Shown in pieces: positions 8,996-17,441 of a DNA stretch of 64,000 nucleotides. The position numbers and the translations under genes are program-made. This stretch comes from an uncultured Bacteroides sp. (GTDB lineage: Bacteria; Bacteroidota; Bacteroidia; Cytophagales; Cyclobacteriaceae), in the NCBI GenBank assembly GCA_902168185.1, contig CABHOV010000024.1, positions 1 through 64,000 on the forward strand, written 5' to 3'. The notes under the pieces are model-generated. The model was not told the origin of the DNA and did no database searches. It saw only the letters and a program-made list of their open reading frames with translations. Each line of letters starts with the position of its first letter. Positions within the stretch are counted from its first letter, which is position 1.

Positions 8996-9664
8996 GTGCA
9001 CATTCGAAAAAAAATCCTGAATATTCTACATCCGATACTCAAGCCGTTGTCGGGCTGGTATTTATCGCATACCCGGAGCTATATCTATAAAGGCATCGTG
9101 GTTAAAATTTACCCGGGAGTATTTCATCCAGGTTTGTTTTTTAGCACGAAGGTATTGCTGAACTATCTCACCTTGCAAAATCTTAAAGAGAGTTGGGTGT
9201 TGGAGTTGGGTGCCGGTACAGGCCTCATATCAATATATAGTGCAAAGAATGGTGCGGTCGTTACAGCCAGTGATATCAACCCTTCTGCGTTGCTGAATAT
9301 TGCTGATAATGCCGAGACCAATAATGTTAAGATAAAAATTGTAAACTCCGACTTGTTCGACAACCTTTCGGCTATTGACTTTAATTGGATCGTTATTAAC
9401 CCTCCTTACTATCCTAAGAAAGCACTGCACGAAAAAGAACTGGCGTGGTATTGCGGCGAGAACTTTGAATACTTTCAAAAGTTATTCGTGCAATTAAAAA
9501 ATATTGACCTCCTTCGGAGCAAAGTTATTATGATTCTTTCCGAAGACTGCAATCTTGAAAAGATACACACGCTGGCAAAAATTGAAAGGTTGACGATGGA
9601 CGTTATATATCAGGAAAGTATATCTGGCGAAGCCAACTATATATATCAAGTGATTAATGGATAA
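8996..9664 (+). CDS. Class I SAM methyltransferase with NPPY motif
   Basis: 222 residues starting at GTG 8996; no in-frame ATG fits and the previous stop is one base away. Motif I is VLELGAGTGLISI, the acidic residue at the end of strand two is in TASDINPSAL, and motif IV reads VINPPYYP. The NPPY tetrad is typical of enzymes that methylate planar nitrogen (PrmC, TrmN6, RsmC and adenine-N6 types), whereas most small-molecule O-methyltransferases lack it. A protein- or RNA-directed activity is therefore possible, but its coupling to a B12 radical SAM gene also allows a role in tailoring a small molecule. Its last 11 bases overlap the tail of the convergent lipoprotein gene. Confidence 0.8.
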   Translation: MHIRKKILNILHPILKPLSGWYLSHTRSYIYKGIVVKIYPGVFHPGLFFSTKVLLNYLTLQNLKESWVLELGAGTGLISIYSAKNGAVVTASDINPSALLNIADNAETNNVKIKIVNSDLFDNLSAIDFNWIVINPPYYPKKALHEKELAWYCGENFEYFQKLFVQLKNIDLLRSKVIMILSEDCNLEKIHTLAKIERLTMDVIYQESISGEANYIYQVING

Positions 9665-10811
9665 AGTCCGGCTCGTATACTGACTTGTTACGTGATTGAT
9701 CCGGCACGCGTATCGGTTTAAATGGAGAAAGTCCTTCTACATCTTCCCTGTAATATAGGGCATCACCTAAAAAAGAAAATTCATTGTGTTCATGTGTGGA
9801 GAGTCCCGCCAGCTTTGCCTTCGTTTCATCAATCGTCAAACCCCATTCTTCTGCCAGCCGCTCTGCAGACGGCTCTATAAAGGAAAGGTATAGCAGTTCA
9901 GCTTTTGTGTGTAGGAATTGTTTCGTAAAGTCTATATCTGATTTTAGCGTTGCCCTATACGCTTCAATTAAAGTTGTGCGCTCTTCGATCTTTTGCTTGA
10001 ACTCTGCTGTAGTATAGTATCCCGTAAGGGTATGATTATCGTTGAAGGGTGGCTGTAAACTTGTCTCGTGACACCATAGACATTTTGCCGGTTTACCTGC
10101 AGCGGTTAAGGAAGGCGATGCTGCTGCTTTTAGATTCCCATTCATATCATATAGTCCGATGCGGAGCTGTCCGTTCTTCATGATATCAATGGTTTCAATC
10201 TCTTCGCTTACAAATGTCCCCTCTTCCAGAGAGCCTTCTCCCTCCAGGGCGACAAAGGCAATTTGTGTAGCGCGGTCGGCCACGCTCAGCTCGATCAGCC
10301 TGTTGCCAAACGCTATAGTTGATATAACGATGGCAGCTTTCTTTTCGTCAAATGAATATAGCGTACGAAAGGATTGATATTTTTCCGGGACACCGGTTAT
10401 CGCGAAGTAATGGTTAGTACTATTTAATGTGAGCATCACGAATCTTCCTACGTCAATACCATTTCGTATAGTATATTCTTCGGAGCTTTTCAGGACCGGT
10501 ATAATTTTTTTCAACGCGCTCTGTGCTACAGTGCTGAAGCCCACCCTGGCAAAATCAATTAAAAAATGCGTTTCGCTTTGCCATTGTATAGCTTGTAAGA
10601 GCGAGCCTTCCGGTAACTCTGCTCCGAGAAAGGAAAGGCTCCAGGCAAGCCCGGTAACAATGTCCTCCTTTGTCTCGGTAGAATAAGCCTTTACCCAGCG
10701 AAGTGTAATCTGCAGGTCTTCTTTTTTCTCGGGCTCAAGATCATTATACGTACAGGCATTCCAGCAAATAAATAATGCCAATGATAGTACGAACAGCTTG
10801 AAAAACTTCAT
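9654..10811 (-). CDS. Lipoprotein with a single CxxCH haem-type motif
   Basis: 385 residues. The N-terminus (MKFFKLFVLSLALFICWNAC) is a signal peptide ending in a cysteine with a somewhat unusual lipobox (WNAC). A CxxCH motif lies at Cys244, Cys247 and His248 (KCLWCHETSLQPP), the pattern for covalent haem c attachment; only one is present and no distal Met ligand is obvious to me. The rest is not a family I recognise. It is the last gene of a minus-strand run with a ZIP transporter and ApbE. A role in envelope electron transfer is possible but unproven; the motif could also bind a metal or form a disulfide. Confidence 0.6.
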   Translation of the reverse strand: MKFFKLFVLSLALFICWNACTYNDLEPEKKEDLQITLRWVKAYSTETKEDIVTGLAWSLSFLGAELPEGSLLQAIQWQSETHFLIDFARVGFSTVAQSALKKIIPVLKSSEEYTIRNGIDVGRFVMLTLNSTNHYFAITGVPEKYQSFRTLYSFDEKKAAIVISTIAFGNRLIELSVADRATQIAFVALEGEGSLEEGTFVSEEIETIDIMKNGQLRIGLYDMNGNLKAAASPSLTAAGKPAKCLWCHETSLQPPFNDNHTLTGYYTTAEFKQKIEERTTLIEAYRATLKSDIDFTKQFLHTKAELLYLSFIEPSAERLAEEWGLTIDETKAKLAGLSTHEHNEFSFLGDALYYREDVEGLSPFKPIRVPDQSRNKSVYEPDFIH

Positions 10812-10854
10812 GCGAATGAATTTGCATGAATATATAATTTAAGTATGTATATAC

Positions 10855-11628
10855 CTAAACTATATACTCAACGGCTACCGCCACGAGCGCTCCGAAAACT
10901 GCAACTGCCATTTTTTTAGCATTGAAACGATGATCAGGGCTGCTTTCGAAAACTATCGTGGTGGAAATATGAAGAAAATTTCCGCATACAAGGGCATATA
11001 AAAGAATAAGACCTTCTTCTGTCAGTATATGTGCATCGGCAAGAGAGCTACTGATCAGCAAGCCAATCGGTGCTGCAAATGAAAAACCGATCAAGTAGGG
11101 TAGAGCTTTTTGTCGTGAACCAAGTTGAAAAGCTAATACAGTCATTAATGCAAACGCTGCTGGCGCACGATGAAGTGCAATACCGAGAAGTATAGCATTG
11201 ATATCATAGTGTTGTCCCATGTAGGACGGCTCTGCCAACATACCACCTTCAAGGAATGCATGAATGCATAACGCTACCAACAATACAATCGCTGAAACTG
11301 ATTTTTGTGTTTGATCGTGTGAGTGATGATGAGAATGATCATGGTGATGATCGTGTGTGTGAATATGGCCGTGTTCAACACCGGATGTAAAATATTCCAG
11401 CAGTTGTTGCAAAAAGAATCCAGCTAAAACAAAAAGGCCGATCCATTCTTTGCCAATAGGCTGATGGTATAATTCGGGGAGAATATGTATAACGGTTATA
11501 GCAAACAGGTATGCACCTGCAAACACCAATAGTAATTTGAAGTTTGTTGACCTGCTTTTTGGAACAAGGTATATCAGCAAGCCAGAGAGAAGTGGTGTGA
11601 AAAACAGTACGAGTAATTTAAGCGTCAT
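10855..11628 (-). CDS. ZIP family divalent metal transporter
   Basis: 257 residues with about seven or eight hydrophobic segments. A cytoplasmic-type loop between residues about 88 and 110 is extremely histidine-rich (HGHIHTHDHHHDHSHHHSHD), as in ZIP zinc transporters. The metal-pathway residues appear as HILPELYH, HAFLEGGML (the HxxxEG of helix four) and HRAPAAFA in helix five; the usual Glu after Pro in helix five is replaced by Ala, which may alter selectivity. It sits 13 bases after the ApbE gene on the same strand. Zinc, iron or manganese uptake is the likely role. Confidence 0.85.
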   Translation of the reverse strand: MTLKLLVLFFTPLLSGLLIYLVPKSRSTNFKLLLVFAGAYLFAITVIHILPELYHQPIGKEWIGLFVLAGFFLQQLLEYFTSGVEHGHIHTHDHHHDHSHHHSHDQTQKSVSAIVLLVALCIHAFLEGGMLAEPSYMGQHYDINAILLGIALHRAPAAFALMTVLAFQLGSRQKALPYLIGFSFAAPIGLLISSSLADAHILTEEGLILLYALVCGNFLHISTTIVFESSPDHRFNAKKMAVAVFGALVAVAVEYIV

Positions 11629-11641
11629 GGAGGTTATTGAT

Positions 11642-12646
11642 TCAGCGTTCTAATGTAACCTGGTCTTTTATACCTGGTGTACTAAATATTTCTATAGGGC
11701 CAGTGTGTGAAGTATACATCAGGATCGCATTCAGATCTCGATGTTGCTTTAAAAATTTAATGCTCTTGGTATGTCCCATTACCATAAAGGCAGTGTCCCA
11801 TGCATCTGCGGTAGTACAATCTTTTGCAAATACAGAGGCGCTTAATAAAGGTAAATCTGACGGATAACCTGAGGTTGGGTCGATTGTGTGTGAATATTTT
11901 TTTCCGTTGATTTCACGATAGTTAAAATAACTTCCGGCAGTAGTATAGGCCTGATCCTTCACTTCCGCGTAAGCTTTAAAGAATTGATTGTCGCGTGTAG
12001 AGTTAGGATCAAGTATACCGATCGTCCAGTTTTTATCTTTCTGTATATTTTTGCCCATCGCTATACCTTCCCCTCCTAACTCAATCAATAGATTTTTAAT
12101 TCCTTTTGATTGCAAGAATGAAGCGATTACATCGGCTCCATAGCCTTGTCCGATTCCCCCAAAGTCAAGTTGAACCCGCGGATCGAGTTTTATAAGGCTA
12201 TCGGAAGTAATTCGAATTTTTTCGAAACCGATAAAAGATTTGAGAGAATCAATCCGCGCCTTATTCATGGTCAGATTTTTTCCAGGTCCAAATCCCCAGG
12301 CATTTACTAAAGGCATTACGGTTGGATCGAACGCTCCATTGGAAGCTTTATATACTTCCTGCGATTTTTTTATAATGATTCGAAGATGAGATAGTTCAAA
12401 AGCAATTCCTCGCTTACTGGTATTGAAGCGCGACACCTCGGAGGCAGGATCATATGTATTTATAGAATGATTTACTTTTTGTAAAAGCGAATCAACAGAA
12501 GTTTTAAAATTTCGCGTTTGATCGTCAAAGTAAGTGATGTGATAGGTTGTGCCCATGGTATACCCTTCCACATGAATAGCATCAACAGGCTTCTGCGTTT
12601 GCCAGAAGCTTAAAATGATAGTCAATAATAGTTGGGGCGTGCTCAA
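11642..12646 (-). CDS. apbE: FAD:protein FMN transferase (ApbE)
   Basis: 334 residues. ApbE proteins transfer FMN from FAD to a Thr of target flavoproteins outside the cytoplasm, needing magnesium. Family motifs are clear: GYTMGTTYHITY near the N-terminus, LDFGGIGQGYGAD, ELGGEGIAMG, then HTIDPTSGYPS. A stop codon sits directly before TTG 12646, so this TTG (or a GTG or ATT further in) must start the protein; the leader is short (STPQLLLTIILSFW) and has no lipobox Cys, unlike most ApbE lipoproteins. I see no NQR or RNF genes or a DxxSGAT target motif nearby. It is the first gene of the run ending in the CxxCH lipoprotein. Confidence 0.88.
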   Translation of the reverse strand: MSTPQLLLTIILSFWQTQKPVDAIHVEGYTMGTTYHITYFDDQTRNFKTSVDSLLQKVNHSINTYDPASEVSRFNTSKRGIAFELSHLRIIIKKSQEVYKASNGAFDPTVMPLVNAWGFGPGKNLTMNKARIDSLKSFIGFEKIRITSDSLIKLDPRVQLDFGGIGQGYGADVIASFLQSKGIKNLLIELGGEGIAMGKNIQKDKNWTIGILDPNSTRDNQFFKAYAEVKDQAYTTAGSYFNYREINGKKYSHTIDPTSGYPSDLPLLSASVFAKDCTTADAWDTAFMVMGHTKSIKFLKQHRDLNAILMYTSHTGPIEIFSTPGIKDQVTLER

Positions 12647-12833
12647 TCAGGCGCAAGTTATCGTAAAAATGTAAATGCAACAACGTTGCTCATGCATCAT
12701 TGCCGATTTTATGGATATTTCATGTTACACGCTCAATGTCTTCTCGTCATAATTAGTCATTTCAATAGTTTTTTTATGACCTTTACACATCAAGGATTGA
12801 CGGACAGGACAGCCCGATAACGACTCATATACC

Positions 12834-13865
12834 ATGCGAGAAGATTACCTGAAAAGTGATAACGAAGGCCAGAATTCAGTAGAGAAGGAAATAGAGAAGG
12901 CTCTTCGTCCACTTTCATTTGAAGATTTCACGGGACAACAAAAAGTAGTAGACAATATTAAAATTTTCGTGCAGGCCGCCAAGCAGAGAAGTGAGCCATT
13001 GGATCACGTGTTGCTTCATGGCCCTCCCGGATTAGGGAAGACGACACTATCTAATATTATCGCGAATGAACTTCAGGCAAGCATCAAGATAACCTCCGGT
13101 CCAGTGTTGGATAAACCCAGTGACCTTGCCGGATTACTTACAAATCTGGAGCCTCACGATGTTTTGTTTATTGATGAGATCCACCGGCTTAATCCTATTG
13201 TAGAAGAATATCTGTATTCTGCGATGGAAGATTTTCGCATTGATATCATGCTCGACTCGGGCCCTAATGCGCGGTCGGTACAAATAGGGTTGAATCCGTT
13301 TACACTGATCGGAGCCACTACGCGTGCAGGTTTACTTACATCGCCTCTTCGTGCGCGCTTCGGTATAAATGCGCGGTTAGAGTATTATGATTCTGCATTG
13401 CTTACAAAAATTGTTAATCGCTCATCGGCTATATTAAATACACCGATTGAATCTGATGCAGCTTTTGAGATTGCTCGCAGGAGCAGAGGAACACCGCGTA
13501 TCTCCAACAATCTATTGAGAAGAACGCGTGACTTCGCTCAGATCAAAGGCAACGGAACAATCACAAAGGCTATAGCGCAAATGGCACTCAAGGCGTTGGA
13601 CGTAGATGAGAATGGTTTAGACGATATGGATAATCGTATACTCCTTACCATCATTGAAAAATTCAAAGGCGGGCCGGTAGGACTTACCACCATTGCAACC
13701 GCTGTGGGTGAGGAAAGCGAGACCATTGAAGAAGTATACGAACCTTTCCTGATACAGGAAGGCTATATTAAACGAACCTCCCGCGGAAGAGAAGCGACTG
13801 AACTTGCATACAAGCATCTGAAGGCTGTGCCTCCCTTAAGTAAACGTGGCGGTTTGTTTGACTAG
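12834..13865 (+). CDS. ruvB: Holliday junction branch migration ATPase RuvB
   Basis: 343 residues, normal for RuvB. The ring-forming helicase drives branch migration with RuvA during recombination repair. Walker A is GPPGLGKT at residues 63-70, Walker B is in [10 protein letters not shown], sensor 1 in [10 protein letters not shown], and the arginine finger region in SPLRARFG. The C-terminal winged helix includes [10 protein letters not shown] and [10 protein letters not shown]. The gene stands alone between the divergent ApbE run and the glutamate-synthase-like gene; ruvA and ruvC are not in the window. Confidence 0.97.
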   Translation: MREDYLKSDNEGQNSVEKEIEKALRPLSFEDFTGQQKVVDNIKIFVQAAKQRSEPLDHVLLHGPPGLGKTTLSNIIANELQASIKITSGPVLDKPSDLAGLLTNLEPHDVLFIDEIHRLNPIVEEYLYSAMEDFRIDIMLDSGPNARSVQIGLNPFTLIGATTRAGLLTSPLRARFGINARLEYYDSALLTKIVNRSSAILNTPIESDAAFEIARRSRGTPRISNNLLRRTRDFAQIKGNGTITKAIAQMALKALDVDENGLDDMDNRILLTIIEKFKGGPVGLTTIATAVGEESETIEEVYEPFLIQEGYIKRTSRGREATELAYKHLKAVPPLSKRGGLFD

Positions 13866-13989
13866 CGTTTTGTTCTTCACTATATATGTAGAATAAAAAA
13901 TCCCCTCTTGAATTAAAAACCGATGGCAAATCATCAGGTTTAAAACGGAATTTACAGAGTTACTATATTTTGATTTTCATCCATACTAT

Positions 13990-15570
13990 ATGAGAAAGAT
14001 ATTTATTGTTAGCAGCGTTGTCGTAACAATGCTGCTTGTGCTGTGGGCATGGTTCTGGTGGCCAGCCCTTTTTGGATTTTTACTGATTGCTCCCATCATC
14101 AGCATGGGCGTTCATGATATGGTTCAGAAGAAGCAATCTATCAAGCGAAATTTTCCGGTGTTAGGAAGGCTTCGTTATGTTTTTGAAGATATGCGTCCGA
14201 AGATCCAACAATACTTCGTTGAATCCGATACGGACGGGGCACCGATAAATAGAAACGACCGCTCTGTAATTTATCAGCGTGCTAAAAAGCAAGTAGACAC
14301 CACTCCATTTGGTACACAACTCAACGTTTATGCGGAAGGGTATGAATGGATGAGTCACTCCATTGTTCCACTTGACTTTCACAAAATGGAGCATAGCCCA
14401 AGGGTTGTGGTTGGAAATAAAGATTGCAAGCAACCTTACTCGGCAAGTATATTAAATATATCTGCAATGAGTTTTGGTTCTCTGAGCAGCAATGCTGTGC
14501 AAGCTTTAAATGCAGGTGCGAAAATCGGGAGCTTTGCTCATAACACGGGTGAAGGTGGTATCAGTCATCATCACACTAATAACGGTGGTGATCTGATCTG
14601 GCAGATTGGTACAGGCTACTTTGGAGCACGCGATGAAGGAGGAAACTTTAGTCCGGATGGTTATAGAAAAAATGCATTGCGGCCCGAAGTGAAAATGATT
14701 GAATTGAAACTTTCACAAGGTGCCAAGCCGGGACATGGAGGTATACTTCCTGCGAAAAAAAATACGCCTGAAGTTGCTGCAATTCGACTCGTAAAAGCAG
14801 GCACTACGGTTTTCTCACCACCCTTTCACAGCGCTTTCAAGACACCACGTGAAATGATTCTTTTCATAAACCAACTACGTGAATTGTCAGATGGCAAACC
14901 GGTTGGTTTTAAACTTTGTATCGGTCGCAAAAGCGAATTCATTTCCATTTGCAAAGCCATGGTAGAGCTCGATATATACCCTGATTTTATCACAGTAGAT
15001 GGAGGTGAAGGCGGTACAGGTGCAGCTCCTCCTGAGTTCTCGAACTTTGTTGGAATGCCTTTACTCGAAGGTCTTGCATTTGTAGACAACATGTTGAAAG
15101 GCTTCAATATCCGGAACCATATCAAAGTTATAGCCTCCGGAAAAATATTGTCAGGTTTTCACATGATTCGTGCTGTAGCATTGGGTGCAGATATGTGTAA
15201 CAGCGCGCGCGCTATGATGATGGCGATTGGATGTATTCAGGCGTTGGAGTGTAACAGGAATACCTGCCCTACAGGTGTTGCAACACAAGACCCAGAGCTT
15301 GCCGCAGGTCTCGACATTGATGATAAAAAGGTAAGGGTTGCAAACTTTCACAAGTATACTATAGAAAGCTTTGTCGAGTTATTGGCAGCGGCCGGTTTGG
15401 ATAGTCCACGCAAGTTGAACCGTCACCAGATCAGCAGACGGATCTTCATGAATGAGATCAAAACACTGGAAGAAATATACCCATCCATTCCTGTTGGCTC
15501 TATGTTGGATTGCAGTGTACCAGATCCGTATAAAAAATCATGTGAGTCGGCCAGTGCAGATCAGTTTTAA
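13990..15570 (+). CDS. Membrane-anchored glutamate-synthase-like flavoprotein
   Basis: 526 residues. Two hydrophobic segments within residues 1-42 anchor the protein; then comes an FMN-binding barrel like the synthase domain of GltB (MSFGSLSSNAVQALN, GAKPGHGGILPAKK, VDGGEGGTGAAPPEF). Cys415, Cys421 and Cys426 form the C-x5-C-x4-C pattern that holds the 3Fe-4S cluster in glutamate synthases. The glutaminase domain is missing and no GltD partner is nearby, so it is not a full glutamate synthase. Stand-alone proteins of this kind are annotated as FMN-binding glutamate synthase family; their reaction is unknown to me. Transcribed alone, 124 bases after ruvB. Confidence 0.88.
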   Translation: MRKIFIVSSVVVTMLLVLWAWFWWPALFGFLLIAPIISMGVHDMVQKKQSIKRNFPVLGRLRYVFEDMRPKIQQYFVESDTDGAPINRNDRSVIYQRAKKQVDTTPFGTQLNVYAEGYEWMSHSIVPLDFHKMEHSPRVVVGNKDCKQPYSASILNISAMSFGSLSSNAVQALNAGAKIGSFAHNTGEGGISHHHTNNGGDLIWQIGTGYFGARDEGGNFSPDGYRKNALRPEVKMIELKLSQGAKPGHGGILPAKKNTPEVAAIRLVKAGTTVFSPPFHSAFKTPREMILFINQLRELSDGKPVGFKLCIGRKSEFISICKAMVELDIYPDFITVDGGEGGTGAAPPEFSNFVGMPLLEGLAFVDNMLKGFNIRNHIKVIASGKILSGFHMIRAVALGADMCNSARAMMMAIGCIQALECNRNTCPTGVATQDPELAAGLDIDDKKVRVANFHKYTIESFVELLAAAGLDSPRKLNRHQISRRIFMNEIKTLEEIYPSIPVGSMLDCSVPDPYKKSCESASADQF

Positions 15571-15625
15571 AATTTTTGTTGATGAAAAACTATCAACCTG
15601 CAATCGCAGGCTCATGTGTTTTTCT

Positions 15626-15633
15626 TACCTTTG
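15626..15633 (+). promoter_or_regulatory. Bacteroidota -7 box before 15660 gene
   Basis: TACCTTTG matches TAnnTTTG exactly and ends 26 bases before the GTG start at 15660. No clear TTG was found at the usual distance upstream. Confidence 0.45.
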
Positions 15634-15659
15634 AGTATAAATCTTAAAACAAAGACTCG

Positions 15660-16166
15660 GTGCTTCGTAAGTTTTTCCCACGCGATAAAAACTATGTTCT
15701 GAAAGAGGCACAGCATTCTCTTGAAAATTCGCTGTTGCAGTACCTGGTGGACTATGTGAAAGTAGAATACCTGCTCCGTTTTAATGCCCTCGGCCTGATG
15801 GACGAAGCTGCTGAGCGTATCAAGCAACATACCGGAACGGATCATTCTCACCTGCACGAATTTTACGAGAACCTGGCAGGAGTATACCGCTACAAGAACT
15901 ATAGCGATAACCAATTGGAGTTTATCTTCGATGGCCGCGACCCGATGGAAAAGTATAGCGAAGATTGGTCTGCTACCTATCGCCAATGGGTTCGGGAATT
16001 TTGCCGTCACGAACAATTCATTCGTGCTATACTCGAACTTACGGTTTTCTATCCGGAAGACTATACACCGCAAATGGCTGGCCTTCGCCTGAGCACATTC
16101 ATCACAAAATTTTTCGAGTTAAAGATTGATTCTCAGAAAGGTATCGTTCGAATACGTGTAGCCTGA
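15660..16166 (+). CDS. Conserved hypothetical protein, 168 aa
   Basis: Starts at GTG 15660; an in-frame TAA at 15645 limits the start, and a -7 box lies just upstream. The protein is soluble, acidic and aromatic-rich (many Tyr, Phe and His), with helical stretches such as HSLENSLLQYLVDYVKVEYL and EFCRHEQFIRAILELTVFY. I recognise no domain, metal motif or signal peptide. The reading frame is preferred over the opposite-strand frame because it has an upstream promoter-like box and a normal amino-acid make-up. It converges on the 16188-17258 gene with a gap of 21 bases. Confidence 0.65.
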   Translation: MLRKFFPRDKNYVLKEAQHSLENSLLQYLVDYVKVEYLLRFNALGLMDEAAERIKQHTGTDHSHLHEFYENLAGVYRYKNYSDNQLEFIFDGRDPMEKYSEDWSATYRQWVREFCRHEQFIRAILELTVFYPEDYTPQMAGLRLSTFITKFFELKIDSQKGIVRIRVA

Positions 16167-16187
16167 CCGTGGTATAAAGCAGCCGGA

Positions 16188-17258
16188 CTACGAGAATCTT
16201 TTCTCCACCAGTTCCATAAATTCATGAAACTCTTCGCTGTCACGATCCCAGGTCGAAGCGTACTCCTCATCTATATAGTTTAATGCAGCGTTCAGGTTGT
16301 TCAGTTGATCGAGTCGATCAATAGCCTTGCTGAACAATTCAAAGTCACCATGGAAAAGCACCTTGGTGAACATAAACTTTTGATTTATAGTGAGGCTGTC
16401 TTTGATCTTGATGATCTTATTAAAGTTACCCGCCAGCATAGGCTTTGACTCACGACCTAACCGATCGTTCAGGCTCGAGCCCCCGCTTTGCTGAACGCGT
16501 GGAGTATTCTGTGCTTGTCTTGGTTGTTGAACAGGTTGAGGAGGAGGCGATGTTACAACTTTTGGAGTTTCCACTTCCACAGGTCTGCTGTTTTGTACAG
16601 GCGCTTTGTATTCAGGCTCAACATATTTCGTTACGAAAAACCTTGCAGGATCCAGCGGTACTACTGCTGAAAACTTTTCAATATAGTCTTCAACGTCTTC
16701 CGGAGTAAAGTTTACTTCCTCCAGAATTTGATCAAGTATAGCAAAGGCTTCATTACCCGAAAGTTCTTTAACCCCTTTCTCCTCCAGTTTTTGAAGCATC
16801 CGGTCCAATGGAGCTTTATTTACTTTCAGATATTTTATTTCTTCCCGGAAGGGTTCTACTTCAAGCTTATTATTTTTCCCCGTAACGATCATCGAAAAGA
16901 AATCGTACGGATCAAAAATAACCATCAATGCGTGGCTGGACGCTTTCTTCAGCAAGGGAGCAAAATGTGCCCGATCGATTGAAATATTTTTGGAGAGAAC
17001 ACCCATCAGGTCTTCGAGCGACTCTTTTACTTCCGGGTTGTCGTAATTGAAATATGGACTCTTTAACTTTTTGGTTTCTTCTTTCCACGCGCGAAAAAGC
17101 TCGCGGATCACAAAAAGATTCACCTGTTGTACATTACAAAGACTGAGAATTTCAGGACCACTGATCTTATCTTTCGAAGAGAAAAATCCTCTCAACACAC
17201 TTTCCGCGTACGAATCTCCATAGAGGGCAATTGCTTCGAGACTTATCTTTTCGTCCAT
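16188..17258 (-). CDS. Conserved hypothetical protein with Pro-rich linker
   Basis: 356 residues in three parts. Residues 1 to about 215 are helical and acidic. Residues about 215-265 are a Pro/Gln/Val-rich linker (TSPPPQPVQQPRQ) with no structure expected. The C-terminal 80 residues hold a compact helical module (TINQKFMFTKVLFHGDFELF, then LNNLNAALNYIDEEYASTWD) that recurs at the ends of many Bacteroidota proteins of unknown function. No signal peptide or membrane segment. It stands alone on the minus strand, divergent from tdk. Function unknown; the layout suggests a scaffold or adaptor. Confidence 0.7.
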   Translation of the reverse strand: MDEKISLEAIALYGDSYAESVLRGFFSSKDKISGPEILSLCNVQQVNLFVIRELFRAWKEETKKLKSPYFNYDNPEVKESLEDLMGVLSKNISIDRAHFAPLLKKASSHALMVIFDPYDFFSMIVTGKNNKLEVEPFREEIKYLKVNKAPLDRMLQKLEEKGVKELSGNEAFAILDQILEEVNFTPEDVEDYIEKFSAVVPLDPARFFVTKYVEPEYKAPVQNSRPVEVETPKVVTSPPPQPVQQPRQAQNTPRVQQSGGSSLNDRLGRESKPMLAGNFNKIIKIKDSLTINQKFMFTKVLFHGDFELFSKAIDRLDQLNNLNAALNYIDEEYASTWDRDSEEFHEFMELVEKRFS

Positions 17259-17441
17259 GCTTTATATACGATTATGATATTAACGGCCTTAAAGATATTA
17301 ATTTGCTTCGAGACATTTAGTCAGGCCACAGACTTTAGACATTAGTTTTGAGATGGATAGACATTTGACAAGATAAATTCGAATGGTGCTTCCATCCGTA
17401 GCGCGTATTTTTATTTTCATGTCTATGCTTAATTTTAACGG

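Noticed and set aside
12632-12820. Plus-strand frame of 62 codons between apbE and ruvB
   Set aside because: It starts inside the apbE leader region, is Cys/His-rich without pattern and has no promoter box; more likely untranslated DNA.
15597-15610. Short inverted repeat CCTGC-AATC-GCAGG after the glutamate-synthase-like gene
   Set aside because: Five pairs and no clean T-run, so too weak to call a terminator.
15612-16073. Minus-strand open frame of 153 codons opposite the 168-residue protein
   Set aside because: Overlaps almost fully with the plus-strand gene, which has a -7 box and a better amino-acid make-up. The choice is not beyond doubt, as neither protein is known to me.
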